A stretch of 64,000 bases of DNA from an uncultured Bacteroidales bacterium. GTDB taxonomy: Bacteria > Bacteroidota > Bacteroidia > Bacteroidales > Bacteroidaceae. Shown here one piece after another: positions 15,842-25,226 of this stretch (its first letter is position 1; every line of letters starts with the position of its first letter). Location: NCBI GenBank assembly GCA_902802265.1, contig CADCLN010000022.1, forward strand, positions 1-64,000. The letters are read 5' to 3'. The notes beneath the pieces were generated by a model. That model saw only the letters and a program-made list of their open reading frames with translations. It made no database searches and had not been told where the DNA came from. Both the position numbers and the translations under genes were made by a program.

Positions 15842-16093
15842 ATGGAAAGGCTTTACATAACCCAGGCAACGGATGCCGGTAACTTGACCGTTTGTTTGCA
15901 GTTCAGCGATAATACTACGCAGACGGTGGATATAGGCGATTTCATTCGTCGCCATCCTCATCCTCAGTATAATAAGTATCTTGACCCTCGGAAGTTTGGA
16001 CGCTTTACCCTTGAGGGCGGAAACATTGTCTGGGGCAAGAATTGGGATTTGGTATTTCCTGTTGAACAGTTGCATTGTGGAGTGGTAGAGTAG
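15842..16093 (+). CDS. DUF2442 domain protein
   Basis: An 83-residue protein. The core (LTVCLQFSDNTTQTVDIGDFI ... YLDPRKFGRFTLEGGNIVWGKNWDL) matches DUF2442, a small beta-rich family with the typical 'L.d...F..f.ve.g.l.W.ng.dl' pattern. The ATG at 15842 follows the DUF4160 stop by 2 bp, so the two are one transcription unit. No DNA-binding motif is obvious, so an antitoxin role is only a guess from gene pairing. Confidence 0.85.
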   Translation: MERLYITQATDAGNLTVCLQFSDNTTQTVDIGDFIRRHPHPQYNKYLDPRKFGRFTLEGGNIVWGKNWDLVFPVEQLHCGVVE

Positions 16094-16133
16094 TATGATT
16101 CGAATGTTTTCTCATTATTAAATAAATACAATT

Positions 16134-16556
16134 ATGAATAGAATCCTTTTATCCCTTTTTTGTGCTCTTACAATGATTGTTGCTTGTACAAAAGATGACC
16201 CAAGCCAATCTGTAGGAGGTACAAGTTCTAAAGATAACTCTCCTTATTTTTTTGTCAAATATCATGGAGATTATTGGCATACGACCAACTTTAACGCTAC
16301 TGTAAAAATGAAGATAAAGAATGCGGCAGGTGAATACGAGACCTATGATATAGGTTCTCGTGATATTATTATTGGACCCGTCTCGGTTGGTTTTATTGCT
16401 GAAATGATAATTGATGCCCCATCTGATGGTGGCATTGATGGTTATCTTTCTATTGCTCGTAATAGTGATTTTATTTTCATACCTTATGGGGAATTTGCAA
16501 ACTCTAAGAAACAAGAAAGAATAACTTATACTATTACAGATTTAACAGGAAAATGA
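16134..16556 (+). CDS. Small lipoprotein of unknown function
   Basis: A 140-residue protein with a lipoprotein signal peptide (lipobox IVAC, Cys18) followed by Thr-Lys-Asp-Asp, acidic residues at +2/+3 as in surface lipoproteins of this phylum. The mature part is beta-rich (NATVKMKIKNAAGEYETY ... RITYTITDLTGK), resembling small immunoglobulin-like or calycin-like folds; no family recognised. The DNA is AT-rich compared with porE downstream. It is 40 bp after the DUF2442 gene and could share its transcript. Confidence 0.7.
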   Translation: MNRILLSLFCALTMIVACTKDDPSQSVGGTSSKDNSPYFFVKYHGDYWHTTNFNATVKMKIKNAAGEYETYDIGSRDIIIGPVSVGFIAEMIIDAPSDGGIDGYLSIARNSDFIFIPYGEFANSKKQERITYTITDLTGK

Positions 16557-16572
16557 ATAAATCCCCAAACCT

Positions 16573-16683
16573 ATGCCTTGTTCTTATGCAGACGAAGAAT
16601 TTGAACAGATACCTCAAGAAGCAGAAAAGGGACCTTATGTATCAGACGAAGTTGTGAAAAAGGTGTTTGTGGCATGGCTGTAA
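16573..16683 (+). CDS. Tiny ORF, possible remnant
   Basis: A 36-codon frame (MPCSYADEEFEQIP ... KKVFVAWL) starts 14 bp after the lipoprotein stop. It is acidic, has no signal peptide and no recognised family. It may be a real small protein or the end of a decayed gene; nothing decides. Confidence 0.3.
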   Translation: MPCSYADEEFEQIPQEAEKGPYVSDEVVKKVFVAWL

Positions 16684-16741
16684 GTTCCCAGTTATCGCGC
16701 ATACACAATAAAACGGCGGGAATTACGTTTTAGAATAATGT

Positions 16742-18853
16742 ATGCGCGTAAAAAATCTGAGATATATGATGTATCTGCTGGGCTCGGCACTGGTGGTGCT
16801 GGGTCTGGGAGCGTGTGCCAACGCGAATATTGCCCACAAGAAGGGGGACAACGCAATGGCTATCGGCGAGTATTACACGGCTTCAAAGTTCTATAAAACA
16901 GCTTATTCGCGCACGCCGGCACGGGACAAGGCAAAGCGGGCGCACAGGGCTTTCCTCATGGGAGAGTGTTTCCGCCACGTGGGCTATGCACAGAAGGCGG
17001 TGGCGGCGTACCAAAATGCGGTGCGCTATAACTATACCGACTCCATGGCGATACTGAACCTGGCGCGGCAGCAACTGAAATGCGGCATGTATAAACAGGC
17101 TGCGGAGAATTTCAAAAGCTTTCTGGAGATTGTGCCTGGCGACGAACTGGCCCAGAACGGTTTGCTTTCGTGCGAACTGGGACCGATGTGGAAAGACAGT
17201 CCGAACCAATACAGCATCAAGAAGGAGGCAATCTTCAACAGCCGACGCAGCGACTACTGCCCCATGCTGGTGGGCGACGAGAGTGACATCCTGGTGCTTT
17301 CATCGACCCGCAACGAAGCCACGGGCGACGAGATTTCGGGCGTGACGGGCGTGAAGTTCAGCGACCTCTTCCAGGCAAGGAAGAACGAGGCGGGCAAGTG
17401 GCAACAGCCAGAACTGATTGAGGGTAGCGTGAACACGGAATATGAGGAAGGTGCGTCGTGTCTGTCTGCGGACGGCAAGACGATGTACTTCACCCGATGC
17501 AGCAGCGACCCCGACTATCCGCGCTATGCGGAAATATGGCAGTCGAGCCGCAGCGATGCTACGTGGGGCAGTCCGTCGAAGTGCGAGATTTCAAGAGATA
17601 CATTGTCGAGCTTTGCCCATCCGGCCGTTTCGCCCGACGGCAAGTGGCTCTACTTCGTGAGCGATGCACCAGGCGGCGAGGGTGGACTGGACATCTGGCG
17701 GACCATGATTCTTTCGAGCGGCTTTGGTGGTGCAGAACCGCTGGGCCGCCCCATCAATACGCCTGGCGACGAGATGTTTCCGTCGTTCCGTCCCAATGGT
17801 GACCTGTACTTCTCCAGCGACGGTCATCCTGGCATGGGAGGCCTTGACATCTTCATTGCGCACCCTGTGTTTGAAGAAAAAGAAGAGCTGGAATATGGCG
17901 ACACGACCAAGCTGACGGACAAGATATTGCGGTGGGAGGTGGAAAACCAACAGTCGCCGCTCAACTCCGCTGGGGACGACTTCGGCATGACCTTCGAAGG
18001 CATCCACAACCGAGGCTATTACTGTTCGAGCCGTGGCGATGGCAAAGGCTGGGAACACATCTTTGCGTTTGAGTGCCCAGAGATTTTGCAGACCGTGACG
18101 GGTTGGGTGTATGAGAAGGATGGCTACGAATTGCCTGAAGCTCTGGTGTATATGGTGGGCAACGACGGTACAAACGAGAAACTTTCGGTGAAGGGCGACG
18201 GTTCGTTCACACAGGTGCTGAAGCCTGGCGTGGATTATGTGTTCCTCGGCACGTGCAAGGGTTATCTGAACGTAAAGAACGAGCTGCGCATCGACACGAG
18301 CGAGGAGAGCGTCGATACAGCCTTGCAGTTTGCGCTGCCGCCCATTAATGTTCCTGTGCTGATCGACAATATCTTCTACGAGTTTGACAAGGCCGACCTC
18401 ACGCCCGAAAGTACGGAAGCGCTGGACAAGCTGGTGGAGATGATGAACCTGAATCCGAACATCACCATCGAACTGAGTGCTCATTGCGACTACCGAGGCA
18501 ATGATGACTACAACGAGCGGCTTTCGCAACGGCGTGCGGAGTCCGTCGTGAACTATATGATAGCTCACGACGTGGCCAGCGACCGAATGACGCCAAAGGG
18601 GTACGGAGAAGGTCTGCCGAAGGTCATCACGAAGAAGGTGGCCGAGAAATACGATTTTCTTTCCGAGGGTGACACCCTCACCGAGGCGTTCATCCTGAAG
18701 CACAAGGAGAAAGAGCAAGAAGAGATGAACGCGCTGAACCGCCGTACCGAGTTCCGCGTACTGCGCACTACTTACGGCATGACTTTGAAGGAATACAAGG
18801 CCGGAACGGCTGTGAAGGAGGAAGAAAAGGAAAAGGGGAAGGACGAGCCGTAA
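16742..18853 (+). CDS. porE: PorE-like type IX secretion lipoprotein (TPR, PD40 propeller, CRD, OmpA)
   Basis: A 703-residue outer-membrane lipoprotein (lipobox LGLGAC, Cys25). Domain order matches PorE of Porphyromonas: TPR repeats (about 30-150), a beta-propeller of PD40/WD40-like blades (about 160-440; 'SADGKTMYFT', 'SPDGKWLYFVS', 'GDLYFSSDG'), a carboxypeptidase-regulatory-like domain (about 450-520) and a C-terminal OmpA peptidoglycan-binding domain (about 545-690; IFYEFDKADLTPES, SAHCDYRGND, NRRTEFRV). PorE anchors the type IX secretion ring to peptidoglycan. Other OmpA/PD40 proteins exist in the phylum, so orthology is likely but not certain. The acidic/Lys-rich tail overlaps the terminator stem. 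Confidence 0.82.
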   Translation: MRVKNLRYMMYLLGSALVVLGLGACANANIAHKKGDNAMAIGEYYTASKFYKTAYSRTPARDKAKRAHRAFLMGECFRHVGYAQKAVAAYQNAVRYNYTDSMAILNLARQQLKCGMYKQAAENFKSFLEIVPGDELAQNGLLSCELGPMWKDSPNQYSIKKEAIFNSRRSDYCPMLVGDESDILVLSSTRNEATGDEISGVTGVKFSDLFQARKNEAGKWQQPELIEGSVNTEYEEGASCLSADGKTMYFTRCSSDPDYPRYAEIWQSSRSDATWGSPSKCEISRDTLSSFAHPAVSPDGKWLYFVSDAPGGEGGLDIWRTMILSSGFGGAEPLGRPINTPGDEMFPSFRPNGDLYFSSDGHPGMGGLDIFIAHPVFEEKEELEYGDTTKLTDKILRWEVENQQSPLNSAGDDFGMTFEGIHNRGYYCSSRGDGKGWEHIFAFECPEILQTVTGWVYEKDGYELPEALVYMVGNDGTNEKLSVKGDGSFTQVLKPGVDYVFLGTCKGYLNVKNELRIDTSEESVDTALQFALPPINVPVLIDNIFYEFDKADLTPESTEALDKLVEMMNLNPNITIELSAHCDYRGNDDYNERLSQRRAESVVNYMIAHDVASDRMTPKGYGEGLPKVITKKVAEKYDFLSEGDTLTEAFILKHKEKEQEEMNALNRRTEFRVLRTTYGMTLKEYKAGTAVKEEEKEKGKDEP

Positions 18854-18866
18854 TTCCCCTTTTCAT
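18831..18866 (+). terminator. Terminator overlapping the end of porE
   Basis: AAAAGGGGAA (18831-18840) pairs with TTCCCCTTTT (18854-18863); the stop codon lies in the loop. T-rich 3' side. The opposing M16 gene ends at 18928. Confidence 0.6.
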
Positions 18867-18927
18867 CATAATGTATCACTTCCCTGGTTTTAGTGGACAG
18901 CAACAAGTATAAAAACAATTGTTTTAG

Positions 18928-21756
18928 CTATTTCTCTGTTTTCATAATGTACTCGTAGAGGTTTCCGTTGGTGAGCATACGGCTAAGGAAATCCTTCAGA
19001 GAGTCAACGGTGATGGCATCGTAGAGGGCAAGGTCGTTGGTGTCGATTACTATGCCATCGTGTATGAAGTATTCGCGGATGTCCTCAGCATTCTTATTCT
19101 TGTTGAGCGAAGGTGCTTTGCGGTTCTTCCGCTTCAGACTTTTGAAGTTCTCCAGCAACTGCTCGTCGATTCCTTTGTCGGTCATTTCCCTGAGCAGTGT
19201 CTTGATGTCATTACGGATAATGCCTTCCTTCTCTGGATTACATGTAAACGAAATGGTGAAGAGCATCTGCGGGAATGGATGCTGGGTGAATTTGGGCAGC
19301 ACGCCAATGCTATAAATGTCGCTGTGCTGAAGGCGTATGCGATTGATTAGAGCCTCGTTCAGCACACTGCGCAAGGCATCCATGTGTGCCTGATGTGAAG
19401 CATCATACGTCAAGCCTTTCTCCCATGCCAGCAACATGGTGCAGTCTGCCTTTGGCGTGTTTCCGTCAACCGTCTGCACGGTAATTGTATCGTTAGTACG
19501 GAAGTGCTGTTCCATGCGGTCAACACGTTCTACGGCTTCTTTCTTGGCAGGCAGACTGCCCAGGTACTTCTCTATCAGCGGAAGGACCGTAGCAGTTTTC
19601 TGGTTCGTTTGTACAACTGCCACCATGCCGTTGTAGTTGGAGTGCAGACGAGCCAGAATTTCCTTCATCTTACTGATGCTCATTGCCTCGACTTCATCTT
19701 TTGTTGGCATTCTCAGGCGCTCATTCGATGCGTATGGATAAGACATAATGTCAATGACGGCTTTCATCAGTGGTGTCATCGGTATCTCTACTGCCATGCG
19801 TGTCTGTGCATCCAGTTTATTATATTCTGTGGTGTCGATGTCCGTCGTGGTGAGTCTTACGTGCAACGACTTAAACATGTTTTCCAGCTGTGCGCTATCG
19901 GCATACGCACCATACAGCACCTCTGCAGGATTCACCTTTATCATAGGTACAGGTTGCTCGTATTCGTCATATTTGCGGATGGCTTTCTTCAGGTGCTCAC
20001 TGTAAATCACTTCGTCATTCTCAAGCAATGTCTCGCCTCCCTTGACGAAGAGTCGTGCCTGCGTCACCATGGTGATGCTGTCGGGCTTTGTGTTCATGAC
20101 CACCTTCACACCGTTGGACAAGGTGTATTCGGTGAAGGACTTGTCGTAAGCAAGCGTATTCTCCTTCACCACCTTGCCAGGCTTAGGGTCTATGTCGAAC
20201 TGTTTCTTCTCCTTCTTCTCATTTGTGGTGGCAATGTCAACAGCAAACTCCATGGCTTCCACCTCATTCCATAGAGCCAGCACTTCCTCCTTTGTTGGCA
20301 ATGCCGTATCGATGTTCTCAGGGAAAGTCAGGGTTAATGAGCAACGTGTCTTGTCAAACATCTCCCTTGCGGCTGCTTGCACCATGCTTCGGGAGATATG
20401 GCGGCGGTTGTAAGAGTCGAGAATAGTACGGACCCTGGGCGAAATGGCGATGGTTCCTTTCAGGTAATGCTCTATGCAATTCTCTGCAGCACCCTTGGCA
20501 TCGACAGCATTTGAATTGCCTCCGTAAAGGGTGTCATTCCATTCTATGACGGTGGTGTCCTCGATGGCACGAAAGTCGGAGCTGTCCTTGTATGAGATGT
20601 ACTTTTCGAGCTCTGCGTCGGTAACGCCTATCCGTTTCATCTTCTCTACCTCTACCAACGCTTTCTTGAGAATTTCGCGCCAATCGGTTGTGGATGTAAC
20701 GAGCAATGCTACCGTCTGGTTGGCTTTGATGCTGTAGTTGTCTATGGGCCTAATCTGACTGACAGTTGCCATGATAACTTGTGGATTGTCACTCTTCAGC
20801 TTATCCATGCGCGACCTCAGTATCTGTACCACGATATTGTTGATCTCGCTTTGTTTGAAGAACGCCACCTTCTGCATCTCGCTCTGTGGCATGGAAGGGT
20901 AAAGTGACGCTAATTGGACAACCGCCATCGGAGTCTGCTTGTTCTGTGTCACGGCAATGAATGGCTGCTTTGCCGCAGTAAGCAGATTGAACTCAGGCAC
21001 CGTGGTGCTTCCCTTCTTCAGGTCGCCAAAGAGCTTTTCTATTTTCCTTGCCATCAGGTCGGGATCGAAGTCGCCACAGGCAATGACGCACTGGTTCTGT
21101 GGCTGATACCATCGTTTGTAGAAAGATCGCATCTGCTCGGCAGTACAGGTGTTGATAATATCCATGCTACCGATGGGATTGCGCTCCGCATACAGCGTGC
21201 CGGCATGACACTCCTTAAACAATTTCATTGCATCATCGGCCAGAGAACGTGCACGCCATTCTTCCACTATCACGTTGCGCTCAGCATGGAGTGCTGCATC
21301 GTCGATGAGGGCGTCTGCACTCCAATCGCGCAGAATCATCAAGCAACTGTCTATGCGGCTTTCGCCCGTCAGAGGTACGGCAGAAAGGATGTATTGAGTG
21401 TTCTCGAATGATGTGCGGGCATTGACATCAGGGCCAAATGCCACGCCAATACTACGCAGGAAGTCGATGATGGTGTTGCCTGGATAATGCTTCGTGCCCT
21501 TGAACATCATGTGCTCAAGGAAATGTGCCATGCCCAGTTCTGTTTCTTCCTCTACAAGCGAACCTGTCCGCTGTATGAGTCGGAACTCACCGATATGCTT
21601 CTTGGTCGTAGCCTTGCGCACATAATACGTCAATCCATTAGGCAGAACACCATAACGGACGGCTGTGTCAACAGGAACTATCTGCTCCGATGTCTGCCCT
21701 TGAGTTGTAATAACAGCTGAAATAATAGCTAATAATGCAATGACTAATCTTTTCAT
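18928..21756 (-). CDS. M16 family zinc peptidase (pitrilysin-like), exported
   Basis: A 942-residue periplasmic or surface protease with a signal peptide (about residues 1-21). The inverted zinc motif is intact: HFLEH (His78, Glu81, His82) with the third ligand Glu159 in HAERNVIVEEW, the usual 77-residue spacing. An N-terminal M16 domain is followed by inactive-type C-terminal M16 domains from around residue 540, giving the two-half clam-shell of about 950 residues typical of Bacteroidetes 'insulinase' proteins. It has no close partner gene. Substrate unknown; peptide digestion after import is the usual inference. Confidence 0.93.
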   Translation of the reverse strand: MKRLVIALLAIISAVITTQGQTSEQIVPVDTAVRYGVLPNGLTYYVRKATTKKHIGEFRLIQRTGSLVEEETELGMAHFLEHMMFKGTKHYPGNTIIDFLRSIGVAFGPDVNARTSFENTQYILSAVPLTGESRIDSCLMILRDWSADALIDDAALHAERNVIVEEWRARSLADDAMKLFKECHAGTLYAERNPIGSMDIINTCTAEQMRSFYKRWYQPQNQCVIACGDFDPDLMARKIEKLFGDLKKGSTTVPEFNLLTAAKQPFIAVTQNKQTPMAVVQLASLYPSMPQSEMQKVAFFKQSEINNIVVQILRSRMDKLKSDNPQVIMATVSQIRPIDNYSIKANQTVALLVTSTTDWREILKKALVEVEKMKRIGVTDAELEKYISYKDSSDFRAIEDTTVIEWNDTLYGGNSNAVDAKGAAENCIEHYLKGTIAISPRVRTILDSYNRRHISRSMVQAAAREMFDKTRCSLTLTFPENIDTALPTKEEVLALWNEVEAMEFAVDIATTNEKKEKKQFDIDPKPGKVVKENTLAYDKSFTEYTLSNGVKVVMNTKPDSITMVTQARLFVKGGETLLENDEVIYSEHLKKAIRKYDEYEQPVPMIKVNPAEVLYGAYADSAQLENMFKSLHVRLTTTDIDTTEYNKLDAQTRMAVEIPMTPLMKAVIDIMSYPYASNERLRMPTKDEVEAMSISKMKEILARLHSNYNGMVAVVQTNQKTATVLPLIEKYLGSLPAKKEAVERVDRMEQHFRTNDTITVQTVDGNTPKADCTMLLAWEKGLTYDASHQAHMDALRSVLNEALINRIRLQHSDIYSIGVLPKFTQHPFPQMLFTISFTCNPEKEGIIRNDIKTLLREMTDKGIDEQLLENFKSLKRKNRKAPSLNKNKNAEDIREYFIHDGIVIDTNDLALYDAITVDSLKDFLSRMLTNGNLYEYIMKTEK

Positions 21757-21914
21757 TTTTATTTACTTTAGTGCTGCAAAACAGAAAAAATAATATCATC
21801 AAAGGCATGGCAAATACAAACAGTATTGCCATTGCAGCAGGAGCAACTCGCCGTATGGTATAGTGTTTAAAAGTTTGTCAAGTTCCTTATTCCTTATTTT
21901 TTTGAAATAAGAAA

Positions 21915-22472
21915 TTATTCCCCCAGGAACTTAAATGTAAAGTTGTTGCTGCGCACACTGGGGTACTGGCTGCGTGGGTCAATGTCGGAACGACTCTTCA
22001 AGTGGTCGATGATGCGCTCGTAGCAGTGCATGGCACTCTCTGCCTTGCAGCGCACGGAGAATTGAGTGTCAAGATACTTGCACTTGTTGGTTGCCTTGTC
22101 AACAGCCACACGCTTGAAGGTGATGTTGCCTTCGTACCAGCCTGGATGGCTCTCGTTCAGTGCCTCCATGATGCTGCGCTTCTTGTCTGCCATTGATTGT
22201 CCCTTGCCCTCTGCTTTCTCTTCTTTGGCTTTCTGTTCCAGGATGTGGAACTCCTCCAAAGTGTTTGCCTCAGTCTTCAGGAACAGTACATAGTTGCTGT
22301 AGCTGACTTTCAGACGGAAAGGGAAGGTGTTGTTGGAATACAGAAAGTTGGATATGCGTCCTGGCACAGTGCCGTCCAACTTGATTTCGTTAATAGTGCC
22401 AAGAAACTCGATGGCTTCGTTGACATTGTGAGCCAGTGCTTCGTGGCTAAAATACCTGATAAATAAATTCAT
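21915..22472 (-). CDS. Conserved-looking hypothetical protein
   Basis: 185 residues, no signal peptide or membrane segment. It is mixed alpha/beta with a charged linker (residues 75-100: EEFHILEQKAKEEKAEG). The first part, FIRYFSHEALAHNVNEAIEFL, and NYVLFLKTEANTLEEFH look like well-folded domain segments. I do not recognise the family. Codon use is like that of the surrounding housekeeping genes, which speaks for a real gene. Its promoter was not found; the M16 gene lies 158 bp downstream on the same strand. Confidence 0.65.
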   Translation of the reverse strand: MNLFIRYFSHEALAHNVNEAIEFLGTINEIKLDGTVPGRISNFLYSNNTFPFRLKVSYSNYVLFLKTEANTLEEFHILEQKAKEEKAEGKGQSMADKKRSIMEALNESHPGWYEGNITFKRVAVDKATNKCKYLDTQFSVRCKAESAMHCYERIIDHLKSRSDIDPRSQYPSVRSNNFTFKFLGE

Positions 22473-22522
22473 TTGAAAAACTGTTGCGTTTTTGCATTCT
22501 TACATTTTCGCTGCAAAGTTAG

Positions 22523-23779
22523 TTATTTTTTTCTGATTCTCCATTCAGTAGGGTAGAGATTATTTGCGCGATTGCCAATATTTTTACAAAAACCCAGCGG
22601 ATGGTGCTGATAAGTGAGCAAAACATAGCCGCGAGGTGTGTCGTCAGGCAGATGAAGTGCTTCGGCGCGGAGATAGTTGAGTGCTTCGTCTAAGGAGAGT
22701 TCCACGGTGGGCCATTGGCTGTGATCTACTGCTGTGGACATGGCTTGCGACTGGCTGGGCTCCACAGTGCCTTTCTTGTCAACCACAGTTCCTGGTTCGA
22801 TGCCTTCCAGCAGAATGTTCAGCCGTTTGTGGAGTTTCTTGTGGTCCAATACCTTACTGCGTGCTTCGCCATGTTTTTGCAGGACAGCCACAAAGAAGCC
22901 CTCGCCGCGAGTGAGATGGGGAAAGAAGTGCCCGTTGCGAATGCCCCATTCGGGCAAGTCGCACAGGGGCAAAATGTCGGCACCCAGTTCGTCGGCAATC
23001 CACTGCACATTGTCTTCATCTTCAAAGTGATTGTACGTGCAGGTGGAATAGATGAACAGTCCGCCGTCTCGCAGGGTTGGCCAGATGTCGCTGACGATTT
23101 CGCGTTGTCGCTGCCAACACATTTCCACGTTCTTGAGGCTCCATTCCTGGATGCTGTCGGGGTCTTTGCGGAACATGCCTTCACCCGAACAGGGGGCATC
23201 GCACAGAATGAGGTCGAACACGGTGCCAAGCGGCTGAAAATCTGCTGCGAAGTTGCTGGTGACAAGTACATTCGGATAGCCCCACTTGATGATGTTTTCG
23301 CGCAGAATGTGTGCACGCTGACGGATGGGTTCGTTGGCGATGAGTGTTGCGTCTGACGGCAGTTCGTTCAGAAGCAACGTGGATTTGCCGCCTGGCGCTG
23401 CACAGAGGTCAAGGCATTGGAGGTTTTTCGGTTCTTTGGTTTTACAGTTTTGCTGTTCGGCGGAAAGTAAGGATGGTAAGTACGTTTTCAGCAAGTGGCT
23501 GATAAACATGGAAGATGCTTCTTGTACATAGTAGCAACCGGCGTGAAACAGAGGGTCGAGTGTGAAGGGTGGGCGTTCTGTCAGATAGCGCCCGTCGGCA
23601 CACCACGGCACAGGCTCTGCATCGGCAAACATTTGGGAAAGTTTGTTGCCGTTCAGACGGACGCTGATAACGGGTTCGCGGTCAATCGCTTGTGCGAGTG
23701 CAGCATATTCTTCTGCGCCCAGTTGTTCGGTGAGTAATGTTTCAAAATCGGGTGGCAGTAGCATCATATCATGTACCAT
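22523..23779 (-). CDS. rsmF: RsmF-like 16S rRNA (cytosine-C5) methyltransferase
   Basis: SAM-dependent m5C methyltransferase of the RsmB/NOP family, acting on rRNA. Motifs: CAAPGGKSTLLLNEL (SAM binding), CDAPCSGEGMFRKDP with the TC/PC-loop catalytic Cys, and IYSTCTYNHFEDE with the second Cys. After the core comes a PUA-like C-terminal domain ending LGFCKNIGNRANNLYPTEWRIRKK, as in RsmF. The frame extends to a GTG at 23803 inside folA, but the ATG at 23779, 5 bp after the folA stop, is preferred. It forms an operon with folA and probably thyA. Confidence 0.88.
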   Translation of the reverse strand: MVHDMMLLPPDFETLLTEQLGAEEYAALAQAIDREPVISVRLNGNKLSQMFADAEPVPWCADGRYLTERPPFTLDPLFHAGCYYVQEASSMFISHLLKTYLPSLLSAEQQNCKTKEPKNLQCLDLCAAPGGKSTLLLNELPSDATLIANEPIRQRAHILRENIIKWGYPNVLVTSNFAADFQPLGTVFDLILCDAPCSGEGMFRKDPDSIQEWSLKNVEMCWQRQREIVSDIWPTLRDGGLFIYSTCTYNHFEDEDNVQWIADELGADILPLCDLPEWGIRNGHFFPHLTRGEGFFVAVLQKHGEARSKVLDHKKLHKRLNILLEGIEPGTVVDKKGTVEPSQSQAMSTAVDHSQWPTVELSLDEALNYLRAEALHLPDDTPRGYVLLTYQHHPLGFCKNIGNRANNLYPTEWRIRKK

Positions 23780-23784
23780 TTGTT

Positions 23785-24312
23785 CTAAGAATGCTTTCTG
23801 CACAAATCAACAAAAGAGTAGGGGAAAGCGTGGCGTTCGTCCCTGTCGTGGTCTTCGCGGAATGTTTCTTCCCACTCGGTTGGGTCAAATTCGGGGAAGA
23901 ATGTGTCCGCTTCGGCAGGTGTGTCGTGTATGTATGTGAGACACAGGCGGTCGGCTATGGGCAGAGCTTGTTGATAGACCGATGCGCCTCCAATGATGAA
24001 GACGTCGGTGCTTTGTACATTATTATATATATATCCACTTTGGGCTGCTTCCAAAGCTTTCTCTAAAGAGGGGTAGCACTCTGCGCCCTCAAAAGCGTTG
24101 AGTTGGGTTGTTCGCGAAATAACGATGTTCCGCCGGTTGGGCAACGCTCCTTTGGGCAGACTTTCAAAGGTCTTGCGTCCCATCATAATGGTGTGACCTG
24201 TAGTGAGTTGCTTGAAACGTTTCAGGTCGTTGGGCAGCCAGTAGATGAGTTTGTTGTTCTGTCCGATGGCGCGATTCTCGGCAATGGCTACGACAATGGA
24301 AACCCTGTTCAT
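23785..24312 (-). CDS. folA: Dihydrofolate reductase
   Basis: Reduces dihydrofolate with NADPH. 175 residues with VAIAENRAIGQNNKLIYWLPNDLKRFK (active-site Trp/Asp region: YWLPNDL), MMGRKTFESLP, RRNIVISR and IIGGASVYQQALP. Normal length. It lies 40 bp downstream of thyA, which produces dihydrofolate, so the two form the usual thymidylate pair. Confidence 0.97.
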   Translation of the reverse strand: MNRVSIVVAIAENRAIGQNNKLIYWLPNDLKRFKQLTTGHTIMMGRKTFESLPKGALPNRRNIVISRTTQLNAFEGAECYPSLEKALEAAQSGYIYNNVQSTDVFIIGGASVYQQALPIADRLCLTYIHDTPAEADTFFPEFDPTEWEETFREDHDRDERHAFPYSFVDLCRKHS

Positions 24313-24352
24313 GTGCGATTTACTGTTTTCTGTTTATGATTTCGTTTCTTGC

Positions 24353-25147
24353 CTACACAGACACTTTTGCTTTGATGTGGTCGTAGGGGTCGTAGTCGGT
24401 CAGTGTAAAGTCTTCATACTGAAAGTCGAAGATGCTTTTCACGTTGGGATTGAGCTGCATCCGCGGCAAGGGCCGTGGGGTGCGAGTCAGTTGCAGTTTG
24501 GCTTGCTCAAGGTGGTCAAGGTAGAGGTGTGTATCGCCTGTGGTATAGACAAAGTCGCCCGCCTTCAGTCCTGTGACTTGAGCCATCATCATGGTCAACA
24601 GTGCGTAGCTGGCAATGTTGAACGGCACACCGAGAAAGGTGTCGGCACTGCGTTGGTAGAGCAGGCAACTCAGTCGTCCGTCAGCTACATAGAATTGGAA
24701 CAGAATGTGGCATGGAGGCAGATTCATGTTGTTGAGGTCTGCTACATTCCACGCACTGACAATCAGTCGTCTGGAGTTGGGATTGTTCTTGATTTGTTCC
24801 ACAACGTCGCTAATCTGGTCAATGTGTCCGCCCTGATAATCGGGCCAGCTGCGCCATTGGTAGCCATAGATATGCCCCAGGTCGCCGTCTTCGTCTGCCC
24901 ATTCATTCCAAATGCGCACACCACGTTCCTGCAGCCACCGTGCATTGGTATTGCCTTGCAGGAACCACAGCAGTTCGTAGATGATGCTCTTCAAATGGAG
25001 TTTTTTGGTTGTCAACAAGGGGAAACCTTCTGCCAAGTTGAATCTCATCTGGTTGCCGAATACGGAGAGTGTGCCCGTGCCTGTGCGGTCACCTTTTTCT
25101 ACGCCCTCTGTCAGGATGCGATGAAGTAAGTCGAGATATTGTTTCAT
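24353..25147 (-). CDS. thyA: Thymidylate synthase
   Basis: Makes dTMP from dUMP with methylene-tetrahydrofolate. 264 residues, the standard ThyA length. Visible motifs: [18 protein letters not shown] (phosphate-binding Arg), [23 protein letters not shown] with the nucleophilic Cys, [20 protein letters not shown] and GDTHLYLDH. It starts 14 bp after the terminator of the ExbBD cluster, so it is probably the first gene of a thyA-folA-rsmF unit, although no good promoter box was seen. Confidence 0.98.
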   Translation of the reverse strand: MKQYLDLLHRILTEGVEKGDRTGTGTLSVFGNQMRFNLAEGFPLLTTKKLHLKSIIYELLWFLQGNTNARWLQERGVRIWNEWADEDGDLGHIYGYQWRSWPDYQGGHIDQISDVVEQIKNNPNSRRLIVSAWNVADLNNMNLPPCHILFQFYVADGRLSCLLYQRSADTFLGVPFNIASYALLTMMMAQVTGLKAGDFVYTTGDTHLYLDHLEQAKLQLTRTPRPLPRMQLNPNVKSIFDFQYEDFTLTDYDPYDHIKAKVSV

Positions 25148-25161
25148 GCTTGTTTTGTGTC

Positions 25162-25203
25162 AAAAAAGGAGCGACCGACAGTTGTTGCTGCGAGTCGCTC
25201 TTT
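25162..25203 (-). terminator. Terminator after the ExbBD cluster
   Basis: Minus-strand hairpin with outer stem AAAGAGCGAC/GTCGCTCCTTT, an inner loop region and a T6 run (25167-25162). It separates the exbD gene from thyA. Confidence 0.7.
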
Positions 25204-25226
25204 CTGAATGTTATAGCTTGTAAAAG

